A stretch of 64,000 nt of DNA from JAGIBJ01 sp032119595 (GTDB taxonomy: Bacteria; Actinomycetota; Thermoleophilia; Solirubrobacterales; Solirubrobacteraceae): positions 496,001 to 560,000 of the forward strand of contig JAUMBQ010000006.1 of assembly GCA_032119595.1 (NCBI GenBank). Direction: 5' to 3'. Of this stretch, positions 51,101 through 61,585 are shown piece after piece. The notes below the pieces were generated by a model that saw nothing but the letters and a program-made list of their open reading frames with translations, was not told where the DNA came from and searched no databases. Position numbers and translations under genes: made by a program. Every line of letters starts with the position of its first letter. Positions within the stretch are counted from its first letter, which is position 1.

Positions 51101-53519
51101 TGGTGGCGCTCCCCGGCCCGCTGTTGGTGGCGGTGAAGGTGTAGGTGACATCGGCCCCGACGTTGGCCGGACTGGGTGAGACGGACTCGGTGAGGAGGAG
51201 GTCGGCGGCCGGGGTGATGGTCACGGACGCGCTGGCGGTGTTGTTGGCAGGCGACGGGTCCGGGTCGCTGCCCCCGATCGAAGGCGTGAAGGTCATTGTC
51301 GTTCCGGACGCGGCTGGAAGCACCAAAGCGGTGACGACGATGGCCGAGGTGTCTGCCGACGGTCCGGCCGCGCCGAGCGCGCCCACCGTGCAGGTGATGT
51401 CCTGGCCGGCGATCACGCAGGGCGATCCGCCTAGCGTCGCCGTGGTTGGCTGGAGTCCGGTCGGAAGGGTGCCGGTGACGGCAACCCCGGTCGTCGAGGA
51501 CGGTCCGAGGTTGCGGCCCGCGATGGCGTACGTGATGGTGTCGCCAACCGCGGCGGTGGAGGCGTTCGGGATGTTCGTGATCAGGAGGTCGACCGAGCGC
51601 GAGAACGTGGCGACATCGCTGTCGGTGTCATTGCTGGTGTCGGTCTCGTTGCCACCGGCGACCGACACGTTGAAGGTGGCGCTTGCCGCCACCTGGCTGG
51701 GCGTGACCGAGTACTCCACGGGTGGGTAGCTGGATCCGGCCGCAAGGTCGTCGGTGCGAGTGCAGGTGATCGCGGGCAGCGAGGCCGTGGAGCAGGTCCA
51801 GCCGGTAGCGCTTGTGATCGCCCCGAAGGTCACGTCGGCCGGGACCGAAGTCGTGAGGGTCACGAGATTGCCGTGCGTGCTGGCTCCGCCGACGTTCGAC
51901 GCCACCAGCGAGATGCCCGACGTCTGGCCAGCCACGAGCGTTCCGGTGGTCTGGGCGACGACGAGATCCGCCCTGCGCACCGGCGTGGACGCGATCGTCG
52001 ACGGGTTGGCGTAACTAAAGAGTGCGGTTTGGCCCATGTACGCGCCATTGGCGGTGTTGGTTACCGGCACGCCCTCGCCGATGCCCGGGTCCACGACCAC
52101 CTGGAACGTGATCGTGGTGGTCGCCCCGATCGCCAGGTCGCCGCCGGTAGCACTGGTCGCCCCCGTACCGAGGTACATCGCGACCCGGTTCAGTCCACTG
52201 TCGTAGACGGCTTGATCGTCGCCAGCAGCGTCGGTCTTCACACCGGCGTTCGCGCCGGCCGTGACCTCCATCGAGCCGGGCACGTAGGTCGTGTGCGTCG
52301 GGATGTTGTCGGTGAGGACGACATCGGTGGCGCCATCGTCGCCCTGGTTCTCGGCGATCACTTGGTACTCGAGGGTGTCGCCGGATTCCACGACGCCGCC
52401 GTTGACATCAACGAGCGACTTCGTCAGGACGACGTTCGGCTCGTCGAGGTCGATCGTGATTCCGGCGGAGAACGGGTAGTAGGTGTCGCCAGTGGAAGAG
52501 AAGGTGAACGTGGCGGACGTGGCACCGTTCGGAATGGCTCCATTGACCTCCTGGGAGTCCATGTCGAAGCCGTACTGGTTGGCGTAGGACGGGTCGCGGG
52601 AAGTCTGCAGTGCATGTCCGGTGTTCGACGAATTCATGAGGTCGATCGGAGCGGTCCCGTCGAGCGACGTGGAATTGATCGTTGCGTTGTCACCGGCGAT
52701 ACCCGCGTCGCCCTCGCCGGCCGCGTAGACGAGGCGGGCGGTGACCGGGCCGCTCGCGGGAGCGGTGAAGCCAGTCAGCGCGATAGGCGAGGTCGGCACG
52801 CCATTCGCGACGCGTAGGAAGCCGTCGGAGAGGACGATGCGGCGAAGCTGGTCGTCGGACTTCTCGTAGACGATGTACAGCGCCCATCCGCTCCAGTGGT
52901 CGATCGCGTCGGGCGACCCGCCGTCGCTGCGCTGCTCGATGCCGCCGACGGTGTATTGCCCCGAACCCGCGGCCTGCACGAGGCTGGTCACGTCGGCGGA
53001 GCACGCGGTGCCGCGGTTCGCGGACGCGGCGTTGAGACCGCCGCAGCGGGTGGCGTAGTCGGCGCTCACATCACGGTAGTTCAGGCCGACCTCCTCTGGC
53101 GTGTCGAACTTGATGGTGGCTTCGCCGTTGTCGTCGGTGTTGTCGCCAGTCGATCCCCAAGTCAGCCGTGCGTACGCCACCGTCGCGCCGGTCGGAAGGG
53201 CGACCGTCGAGCGGCTGGAGTTCGTGGTCGTCGGGTCGCCGTCGACATCCACCAGCACGCCGTAGCCCTTGCTGGAGTTGCTCAGTGTGGTGGAGTTCGT
53301 GTCGCAGGCCGGCGACGGCGTCCATGCTGGATTGCACGTCGAGTTGGCGTTGCCGATCTCAGCGATGTCGCCGTGCAGCGTCTGCGCGTACGTGTTGGTG
53401 AACGTGCGATTGCCCGCGGCCAGGGCTTGGGACGGGACGAGCCCTGCGAACATCAGCAGCGCGAAGGCCACGACGGATCGAAGGGGCGCTGTGAGCGCGA
53501 AGCGGCGAAGAGGATGCAT
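48198..53519 (-). CDS. Giant secreted DUF11-repeat protein 3 (about 1773 residues), paralogue of giant 2
   Basis: From the ATG at 53519 a signal peptide (hydrophobic 14-28, ending SQALAAG) precedes the same head domain as in giant 2 (FTNTYAQTLHGDIAEIGNAN, VGGIEQRS, DHWSGWALYIVY), then 11 DUF11 domains. Its first four and last seven domains correspond one to one with the ends of giant 2, including PAGLTQKG in the last domain and the terminus GSGVTG. It has no sortase motif or membrane anchor. It is followed 135 bases later by giant gene 2, so the two may be co-transcribed. It diverges from L,D-transpeptidase copy B across 219 bases. Confidence 0.9.
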   Translation of the reverse strand: MHPLRRFALTAPLRSVVAFALLMFAGLVPSQALAAGNRTFTNTYAQTLHGDIAEIGNANSTCNPAWTPSPACDTNSTTLSNSSKGYGVLVDVDGDPTTTNSSRSTVALPTGATVAYARLTWGSTGDNTDDNGEATIKFDTPEEVGLNYRDVSADYATRCGGLNAASANRGTACSADVTSLVQAAGSGQYTVGGIEQRSDGGSPDAIDHWSGWALYIVYEKSDDQLRRIVLSDGFLRVANGVPTSPIALTGFTAPASGPVTARLVYAAGEGDAGIAGDNATINSTSLDGTAPIDLMNSSNTGHALQTSRDPSYANQYGFDMDSQEVNGAIPNGATSATFTFSSTGDTYYPFSAGITIDLDEPNVVLTKSLVDVNGGVVESGDTLEYQVIAENQGDDGATDVVLTDNIPTHTTYVPGSMEVTAGANAGVKTDAAGDDQAVYDSGLNRVAMYLGTGATSATGGDLAIGATTTITFQVVVDPGIGEGVPVTNTANGAYMGQTALFSYANPSTIASTPVRRADLVVAQTTGTLVAGQTSGISLVASNVGGASTHGNLVTLTTSVPADVTFGAITSATGWTCSTASLPAITCTRTDDLAAGSSYPPVEYSVTPSQVAASATFNVSVAGGNETDTSNDTDSDVATFSRSVDLLITNIPNASTAAVGDTITYAIAGRNLGPSSTTGVAVTGTLPTGLQPTTATLGGSPCVIAGQDITCTVGALGAAGPSADTSAIVVTALVLPAASGTTMTFTPSIGGSDPDPSPANNTASASVTITPAADLLLTESVSPSPANVGADVTYTFTATNSGPGSATSVVLTDDLPAGAIVQSITTTQGGCGSGDPFTCNLGTLTSGQTVTITVVVRAATATAGGTLTNPGVLTSASYDPNTANNSASATLTVNPAADLRTTATVDFATATIGSTRNFLLSVTNDGPSAATGAALLVDLPAGATILAATPSQGTCGSGDPRTCTFGALAAGATATVAVEVRIEAANAGNAVTVSGDASAAEHDPTPGNNAASATTNAGDAADLRVIKTADRPTANVGDTITWTITVTNAGPQTALSTTVADAIPAGVTIVSATSTAGSCTVASAISCALGSLTSGASEVITVVGTVQRAAADSPLTAQASVTGSVFDPDTSNNVSAATTTVGPASDLRLVKLADQASPRIGETITWTIQVFNDGPSTANAVHVTDVVPAGAPIDSISATASGCTRTGQSIDCVFASIPGGGSVTVTIVATVASGSGGASLNNSATVTSSTLDPDPSNNTSSSTSTAAGAADLSITLVPDRDTATVGQRITWNGVVGNGGPQTAHGVVVTLEFPEGMTDVQASTPGGTCTVTGRSVTCLVTDVPVGSSGAITISGIVDRTAAEKSLVITGVAAADESDPVPADNTTSGQLVAIAPAVDLRLEKTADRGEVSVGDTLTVTGTVTNRGPSTATEVVVVDYLPEGVDLQSVVSSQGACVVEGNKITCSLGVLADGQKATITTVVVVKTAGAGQKLLSGGSVTSAQFDTDASDNAAAVESVGVTGAVAPAPFIDLTKTVDQQAPVAGDRVVYTITATNRGNAAATAVRVVDALPAGLDYKGTKVTGGTCTRAARTITCVTSKLNPGASMVVKITVVVGTAGKIIENTASVTADGLPSTPANGQLARTSLKASGAPYLFAAIKPSDTGRPGGTISIRVKVTNVGVGTARDARVCFKLPASVVLLRKPAGLTQKGTQFCLSAAALAAGKNKRVVLQARVVGPAGRAKPTITATSANAKTKTEAFAIQVRGIQVTRGSGVTG

Positions 53520-53738
53520 AGGGCAACGACGACGCGTTCGGTCAGCGACGACTTCCCCGGGTAGTCGTCCGAACGAGGAGTGCGCTTTAGCAGAGTTCAC
53601 CAGTAATCGTGATCCTATCCCCGCTCATCCCTGGCGCAGGCGCGGTAGCGCGGCGCCTTCAGAGTGTCGCCACAGGCGCCGATCTCCCAGGAACCTTGGA
53701 TCGTCCGCCGGCCGGGCGGCCTGGGAAGCTCACCGCAC

Positions 53739-54590
53739 GTGACCGCATCAAAGCTCACCTTCCTCTCTGCGCCAGCGGCGGTGTCGTTCGCTGCGATGCT
53801 GACGTTCGTCGCGATGGCCCAGGGCCAGGCGGCTCCTGCGCTGCCTGCCAGCGCTGCGCCAACCACCCCGTCTGAGACCACCCCGCCGCCGACCACCCCG
53901 CCGCCGACACCCACGCCGACGCCCACACCCACGCCGCAACCGCCTGGCATCGTCGCCAAGGCAGCGACGAAGAAGGTGTCCTTCGCCGCTCGGCTCGTCG
54001 TGCCGGTCGCGGTCCGCAAGACGCCGTCCAACAGGGGGAAGCGCATCGCGAACCTGCAGCCGTTCGGGAGCTGGAACGGTGGCCCGGTCGTGCTCCAGAT
54101 CGCCGCAGTCCGCGAGATCAAGGGCACGCGCTGGTTGCGTGTGCGACTCCCGATCCGCCCGAACGGCTCCACCGGCTGGCTCAAGGAGTCGAGCGTCGAG
54201 GTGAAGCGGCTTCGCTACCGGATCACGGTGAGTCGCCGATCGCACCGTCTGACGCTCTTCAAGGACGGCCGAAAGGCCGGCTCCACGCGCGTGGTCATCG
54301 GCGCGCGAAGCACGCCGACCCCCAAGGGCACGTTTGCGGTGCTCGAGGTGGTTCGCCAGCCCAAGGGGGAAGTCATCGGCCCCTGGGCGCTGCACCTCAC
54401 TGCCTTCTCCAATGTGCTCGACAACTACGGCGGAGGCCCCGGACGCGTGGCCCTGCACGGCCGGAGCGGCCCGCTGCTGAGCGACGCCCTGGGCACCTCA
54501 CGCTCCCACGGGTGTGTCCGCATGCCCAACGCGTTCATCACCAAGCTCCAAGGTGTCGCCACCGAAGGCACACCGGTCATCATCTCCTAG
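53739..54590 (+). CDS. L,D-transpeptidase (YkuD family) with Pro-Thr linker, copy B
   Basis: 283 residues from the GTG at 53739, with GGGAAG upstream. A signal peptide (about 8-35) is followed by a Thr/Pro linker (about 40-70), an SH3-like domain (about 80-155) with RPNGSTGWL, shared with copy A, and the YkuD domain with VALHGRSG and SHGCVRMPN, active Cys259. It crosslinks peptidoglycan stem peptides or attaches proteins to them outside the membrane. It diverges from giant gene 3, which suggests a shared control region. It is a paralogue of 17382-18134. Confidence 0.92.
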   Translation: MTASKLTFLSAPAAVSFAAMLTFVAMAQGQAAPALPASAAPTTPSETTPPPTTPPPTPTPTPTPTPQPPGIVAKAATKKVSFAARLVVPVAVRKTPSNRGKRIANLQPFGSWNGGPVVLQIAAVREIKGTRWLRVRLPIRPNGSTGWLKESSVEVKRLRYRITVSRRSHRLTLFKDGRKAGSTRVVIGARSTPTPKGTFAVLEVVRQPKGEVIGPWALHLTAFSNVLDNYGGGPGRVALHGRSGPLLSDALGTSRSHGCVRMPNAFITKLQGVATEGTPVIIS

Positions 54591-54606
54591 GCCGTCACGG
54601 CCTAGG
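54586..54606. terminator. Bidirectional hairpin between L,D-transpeptidase B and nuoN
   Basis: CCTAGGCCG (54586-54594), TCA, CGGCCTAGG (54598-54606) form perfect 9-base arms that include the stop codon of the transpeptidase gene. The convergent nuoN ends at 54664. Confidence 0.65.
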
Positions 54607-54663
54607 CCAAGCGACGTTTCGCCGCGACGAGGCCCTTAGCCGCGACGCGGCATTTAGGCGCGT

Positions 54664-56340
54664 TTAGCCGCCGAAGAGTGCGCGGCCCGCGTCGCGCGCG
54701 AGCTCGAAGAGCGGCTGCGGGTACACGCCACCTGCGACCACGAGCGCCGCGGCAACCAGCGCCACGACGCGGACTTCGAGCGGTGCCCTGCGTTCCGACT
54801 TTGCCGCATGGGTATGGCGCTTCTTGGCGCCGTACGGGTCGGCGCCAGCGGTGAGCTCGACCGGTGGAGCCGCCAGAGCGACACCGCCTCCTGTCGACTC
54901 GTCGTCAAGAGCCAGCGGGCTGGCGCCACCTGGCGCCGGAGCGGGCACGACGGGAGCCGCAGCACCGGCGCTACCGGACGGTGCCAACTCGACCGACGGC
55001 GCGACCACCTTGCGCGCCGGCGCCTTGCGCCAGATGCGCAGGACCGGCGGTGCGTAGTACGCGAGGGAGATGATCGAGCCGACGATCAGCAGCACAGCAA
55101 GCCACGTCACGTCGTTGTCGACGAGTGCGCCCGCGACGAGCACCTTGCCGAAGAAGCCGGCCGTGAGCGGGAGCCCTGCGAGGCCGAAGAGTCCGATGGT
55201 GGCGATCCAGCCCATCAGCGGGCGATCATGCGAGAGCCCATCGAGTGCGGCGACGTCGTCGCCGAGGTCCGGGCGCTCGTACTCGCGAGCGGCGACCACC
55301 GCAAACACGGCCAGCGTCGCGACGGCGTAGACCGCGAGGTAGGCGAGCATCGCGCCGACGGCACCGACCGAGAGCGCCGCGACGAGGTAGCCGGCCTGCG
55401 CGATCGACGAGTAGCCCATCAGCCGCTTCATGCTCGGCTGACCGAGCGCACCGACATTGCCCACGATGATCGACGCGGCCGCGAGGACGACGAGCATCCA
55501 GTGCCAGAGGTCGTACTGGTCCGGGAGGGCGACCAGGAGGAGGCGGGCCGTCACGATGAGCGCCGCGGTCTTCGTCGCGACCGACATGAACGTGGTGACC
55601 GACGTGGGCGCTCCGTCGTAGACATCCGGCGTCCACTGGTGCAGCGGCGCGAGCGACAGCTTGAAGCCGAAGCCGGCCACCAGGAGGGCCGTGCCCGGGT
55701 AGATCAGGCCTTTGAGTTCGCCGCTTCCGCCCGTCTCACCGATCACCGGGAGCGACATGGAACCGGTCGCGCCGTAGATCAGGGCGATGCCCATCAGCGC
55801 CGTGGCGGAGCCGACCGACCCGAGGATCAGGTACTTGAGGCCCGACTCCAGCGACGAAGTGCGGTCGACATACGAGGCGCACAGCACGTAGAGCGGGATC
55901 GACAGCAACTCCAGTCCGAGGAACACGGTGACGAGGTCGTTGGCGGAGACCAGGATCGCCATGCCGAGCGTCGAGGCCAGGATCAGCGACGAGGTTTCGC
56001 CGTGGCCGGCGTCTTCGGTGCCGTGAGCGCGATTGGCGATTGCGAGGCCGACGATCGCCGACGCCGAGGCGATGATCGTGCCGGCCAATGCGGCACGGTC
56101 GATCACGAGCGAGCCCGCGATCACCTTGGCGGAGGCCGGGTCGTTCCACAGGGTGATCGAGAAGACGATCGCCACCACGGCGCCGGCAGCGCCGGCGAGC
56201 ATGGCGAGCACCTTGCCGCCTCGGCCCGGGAAGAGGCCGAGGATCAACGCGACGACCATGCCGGACGCCAGGGCGACGATCGGCGCGAGCGCCTCCCAGT
56301 CGAACACGGGCGTGGCGACGGTGCTGGCGGAGGCGATCAT
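54664..56340 (-). CDS. nuoN: NADH-quinone oxidoreductase subunit N
   Basis: 558 residues, longer than the usual 480-500. It has the antiporter-like core of 13-14 helices with the proton-channel motifs FGFKLSLAPLHQWTPDVYDGAP and SSIAQAGY. The extra length is a Pro/Ala-rich insert of about 75 residues (about 440-515) between the last two helices, followed by a closing helix (VRVVALVAAALVVAGG). It is the last gene of the operon, and its ATG overlaps the nuoM stop by 4 bases. It forms one of the three proton-pumping units of complex I. Confidence 0.95.
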   Translation of the reverse strand: MIASASTVATPVFDWEALAPIVALASGMVVALILGLFPGRGGKVLAMLAGAAGAVVAIVFSITLWNDPASAKVIAGSLVIDRAALAGTIIASASAIVGLAIANRAHGTEDAGHGETSSLILASTLGMAILVSANDLVTVFLGLELLSIPLYVLCASYVDRTSSLESGLKYLILGSVGSATALMGIALIYGATGSMSLPVIGETGGSGELKGLIYPGTALLVAGFGFKLSLAPLHQWTPDVYDGAPTSVTTFMSVATKTAALIVTARLLLVALPDQYDLWHWMLVVLAAASIIVGNVGALGQPSMKRLMGYSSIAQAGYLVAALSVGAVGAMLAYLAVYAVATLAVFAVVAAREYERPDLGDDVAALDGLSHDRPLMGWIATIGLFGLAGLPLTAGFFGKVLVAGALVDNDVTWLAVLLIVGSIISLAYYAPPVLRIWRKAPARKVVAPSVELAPSGSAGAAAPVVPAPAPGGASPLALDDESTGGGVALAAPPVELTAGADPYGAKKRHTHAAKSERRAPLEVRVVALVAAALVVAGGVYPQPLFELARDAGRALFGG

Positions 56341-58003
56341 CGAAGCTCCTTCGGCGCGTCGGGGGCGGGCACTTCGCCGCCGGGCTCGGGCGGGGCAACG
56401 CCCTCGACCTCTTCGACGCTGAGGCCCGGAACGTCTTCGACGCTCTCGACTTCGATCGGAGGCAGCGGGGCCCTGGTGTCGCCGCCACGCTCGGCCCGCT
56501 GCTCGCTCTCGTAGAGCGCGCGGGCGGGCGAGACCGCGGTGCGGGCGGCCGTGTCGCTGGTGCGGAGCACGAGCTGCGGCACAAGCGACACCAGCACGAG
56601 CGCGCCGATCGCGACGCCGAGCGCGGTGGCGTCGAACCGGCGGAGTTCGGGTGCGTCCTCGGGGATGGCGTCGCCCTTGTCGTTCTGCAGCGAGCCGATC
56701 ATCAGGCGAAGGGCGTAGAACGCGGCAAGCACGACGCCGAGCGACGCGATGATCGTCGCCCACGGTGCGACGCGCCACTGGCCGAGCAGCACGAGGTACT
56801 CCGCGACGAAGTTGCCGGTGCCCGGCATCGCGAGCCAGGCCAGCGCGACGACGAGGAAGAGGGCGGCGAGCACCGGCGCGCGGCGCGCGAGGCCACCGAG
56901 CTGGTCAAAGCGCTCCACCCCATTGGCTCGCTCCGTGACGACCGCGACGAGGATGATCGCGGGCACGACGACCAGCGCGTGCGTGATCGACTGGAAGATC
57001 GCGCCCTGGGCGCCTGCCGGATCCAGCGACGAGATGCCGAGCAGGATGAACCCAAGCTGTGCGACCGACGAATAGCCGAGGATCAGCCGCGGCTCGTTTG
57101 AGGAGAAGGCCACGAGCGAGGCGTAGATGATCGAGACGAGCGCAAGGATCACCAGCAGCAGGCGCCAGCTCACGACCGCGTCGGGAAGGATCGGCAGCGC
57201 GATCTTGAGCATTCCGTAGGCCGCGACCTTGCTGAGCACCGCGGCGAAGATCACGAGCGCCGGGAACGGCATCGCGCGATACGCGGGGGCGAACCAGCCG
57301 TGCAGCGGCAGGATCGGCATCTTGATCAGGAACGCCGCGAGGAACGCCGCGAGGATCCACTTCTGCGTGCCGGGATCCAGGGTGCTGTTGGCCAGGACCG
57401 CCAGGTCGAACGTGACCGGGGCGCCCTGCGCCTTGCCGGCCAGCACGCCGAGTGCGACTGCCGCGACGAGCATCAGCAGCGAGCCAACGAGCGTGTAGAC
57501 GAGCAGGAGCACGACCGGCCGCAGTGCCTCGGCGCCGTCGGCGGCAGCGCGCGCCGTGATCAGCACGAACGGCAGCAGCATCAGGTCGAAGCAGAGGACG
57601 AAGAGGATGAGGTCCTGCGCGAGGAACGCGCCGAGCACGGCGGTGTGGCCGAGGCCGAGCAGCAAGAAATACTCGGGGGTGGCGAGTTCCTGGTCGCGCA
57701 GTGACCACCAAGTCCCGATCATCCACACGAAGGAGGTGAGCACGATGAGCGCGGCATTCAGGCCATCGACGGCGAGGTGGAAGCGGACGCCGAGCGCGGG
57801 GATCCAGGACTCCGAGACCTCGGCGGCGACGCCGCGCGCCGAGGGATCGAGTTCGAAGGCGAGGATCACGGCCAGCACCAGGCAAGCCACGGTGCCGAGC
57901 GCCGCGAGTGCGGCCGCGAACTTGCGGCCCAGCAGGGGCGCGGCCAGCAGGCCGACAAGGCCGGTGGCCGTCGGGACGACCAGGAGAGCGATCAGGACTG
58001 CGT

Positions 58004-58007
<4 letters not shown>
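56337..58007 (-). CDS. nuoM: NADH-quinone oxidoreductase subunit M
   Basis: 556 residues. The core of about 480 residues has the family marks LKMPILPLHGWFAPAYR-like (IKMPILPLHGWFAPAY) and YSSVAQLGFI, with charged residues in the helices for proton transfer. After the last helix comes an acidic Pro/Glu tail of about 75 residues (from about 480) that looks disordered and is not usual in NuoM. Overlaps of 4 bases join it to nuoL and nuoN. Confidence 0.95.
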
Positions 58008-60015
<2,008 letters not shown>

Positions 60016-60019
<4 letters not shown>

Positions 60020-60315
60020 CCGTGGAGCTCCCGGGTCTTGTCGACGTCGATCGGGTGACCGCGACGGTGCATGGCGACGACGATGCCGAGGCCCACGGTG
60101 ACTTCGCAGGCCGCGACGACCATCACGATGATCGCGAGGATCGAGCCGTCGTTCTGCGCGTGGTAGCGGTCGAAGGCGAGGAGGGCGAGGTTGGCGGCGC
60201 CGAGCATCAGCTCCAGGCACAGCAGCAAGACGAGCGGGTTGCGGCGCACGAAGACGCCGAACAGGCCGAGCGCAAAGAGGATCCCGCTCACGGCGAGGTA
60301 CCAGGTGATGGCCAT
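60016..60315 (-). CDS. nuoK: NADH-quinone oxidoreductase subunit K
   Basis: 99 residues, three membrane helices. Conserved Glu residues appear in LLLCLELMLGAANLALLAF (helix 2) and VVAACEVTVGLGIVV (helix 3), which form part of the proton path. The nuoJ stop and nuoK start share one base (TGATG). The length is standard. Confidence 0.97.
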
Positions 60316-61043
60316 CAGGCGTCGCTCCCGGCGTCGGGTGCGCTGGCCGCGGCCGACTTCGCGGCGTCCCGGGCCTTGGCGGCCTGCGCCTCGGCGACGC
60401 GCCGCTCGGCGAGGCGATCGGCCTCCATGCCGCGGGCGGCGAGCGTGCCGCGGGTGCCCTCCGTCATCGAGCCGGTGCCGGCCGACGAAACGAGGTCCTT
60501 CACCGAGAGGATTCGCGGACCCTCCGGGATGCCGCCTGGGCGACGGCGCGCGAGCAGCACGGCGCCGACGGCGGCGGCCAGGAGCAGCAGCGACGCAGCC
60601 TCGAAGGCGAGCAGGTACTTGGTGAGCAGCAGCTCGCCGATCTCGGCGGCGCCGCCGAAGCCGGCCTCGAGGGTGGGGAGCTCGCTCTCGTCGGCGAGGC
60701 TCTTCAGGCCGGAGCCGAGCAGGGCGATGAGCAGCTCGGCACCGAGGCCAGCCGCCAGCAGGAACGCGAAGAATCGCTGGAGGCGCCCGCCGCTGGTCCA
60801 GGTCTCGCCATCCTCGCCGACATACGCCGACACGAAGACGTAGAGCACCATCACGGCGCCCGCATAGACCACAACCTGCGCGGCCGCGACGAATTCGCTG
60901 TGCAGCAACAGGAACAGCATCGCGAGCGCGATGAGGTGCACCACCAGTGCGAGCACGCTGTTGAACGGGTTTTTGAGCGCGATGACGCCGATGGCGCCGC
61001 CGATCGCGACGATCGCGCTCAGGAAGAAGAGGACCTCGGTCAT
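60315..61043 (-). CDS. nuoJ: NADH-quinone oxidoreductase subunit J
   Basis: 242 residues. Five membrane helices, with the family segment FVAAAQVVVYAGAVMVLYVFV (third helix) whose flexible middle takes part in coupling. The last 70 residues are a soluble Arg/Ala-rich tail. The gene starts 8 bases after nuoI. Confidence 0.95.
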   Translation of the reverse strand: MTEVLFFLSAIVAIGGAIGVIALKNPFNSVLALVVHLIALAMLFLLLHSEFVAAAQVVVYAGAVMVLYVFVSAYVGEDGETWTSGGRLQRFFAFLLAAGLGAELLIALLGSGLKSLADESELPTLEAGFGGAAEIGELLLTKYLLAFEAASLLLLAAAVGAVLLARRRPGGIPEGPRILSVKDLVSSAGTGSMTEGTRGTLAARGMEADRLAERRVAEAQAAKARDAAKSAAASAPDAGSDA

Positions 61044-61051
61044 GAAGCCTC

Positions 61052-61585
61052 CTACTCGCCCTCAGCCCGCAGCGGCGTGCGCTCGAGAGGCTCGGCGAGG
61101 AGCATCTCCTTGGTGAAGATCAGGTCCGAGCGCGTGTAGTCGGCGAGTTCGAAGTCGTTGCCCATGGTGATGGCGTCGAACGGACACGCGAGTTCGCAGT
61201 AGCCGCAGAAGATGCAGCGGCTCATGTTGATCTCGTACACGGCGGCGAAGCGTTCGCCACCGGAGACACGGTGCTCGGGCGTGTTCTCAGCGGCGACGAC
61301 GCGGATGCAGTCGGCCGGGCAGGCGGCGGCGCAGAGCGAACAGCCGACGCACTTCTCCAGGCCCGTGTCTTCGAAGCGGTGGAGGCGATGGCGACCACGG
61401 AAGCGCGGGTAGACCGGGATCTTCTCTTCCGGGTACTGGACCGTGGTCGGGCCCTCGGCCAGGCGACCGAAGGTGGTCTTGAGGCCGCGCAGGGTCTCAC
61501 CGAACGCGCGGCTCACGGAGCCCATGCCGCCGGGTTCGGGGCCACGCTCGATGAAGTAGGCGTCGTGCTCGGGCACAGGGGTCAC
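61052..61585 (-). CDS. nuoI: NADH-quinone oxidoreductase subunit I (ferredoxin-like)
   Basis: 177 residues from the GTG at 61585, which overlaps the nuoH stop by 4 bases. Two 4Fe-4S motifs carry clusters N6a and N6b: CVGCSLCAAACP and CIFCGYCELACP. They pass electrons toward the quinone site at the membrane arm. The N-terminal 60 residues include the amphipathic segment that contacts the membrane domain. Confidence 0.96.
   Translation of the reverse strand: MTPVPEHDAYFIERGPEPGGMGSVSRAFGETLRGLKTTFGRLAEGPTTVQYPEEKIPVYPRFRGRHRLHRFEDTGLEKCVGCSLCAAACPADCIRVVAAENTPEHRVSGGERFAAVYEINMSRCIFCGYCELACPFDAITMGNDFELADYTRSDLIFTKEMLLAEPLERTPLRAEGE

Noticed and set aside
36240..53519. Repeats spaced about 375 bases suggested a CRISPR-like or satellite array
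   Set aside because: The repeats are coding, diverged and in frame, and the units match DUF11 domains. There are no short identical repeats or cas genes.
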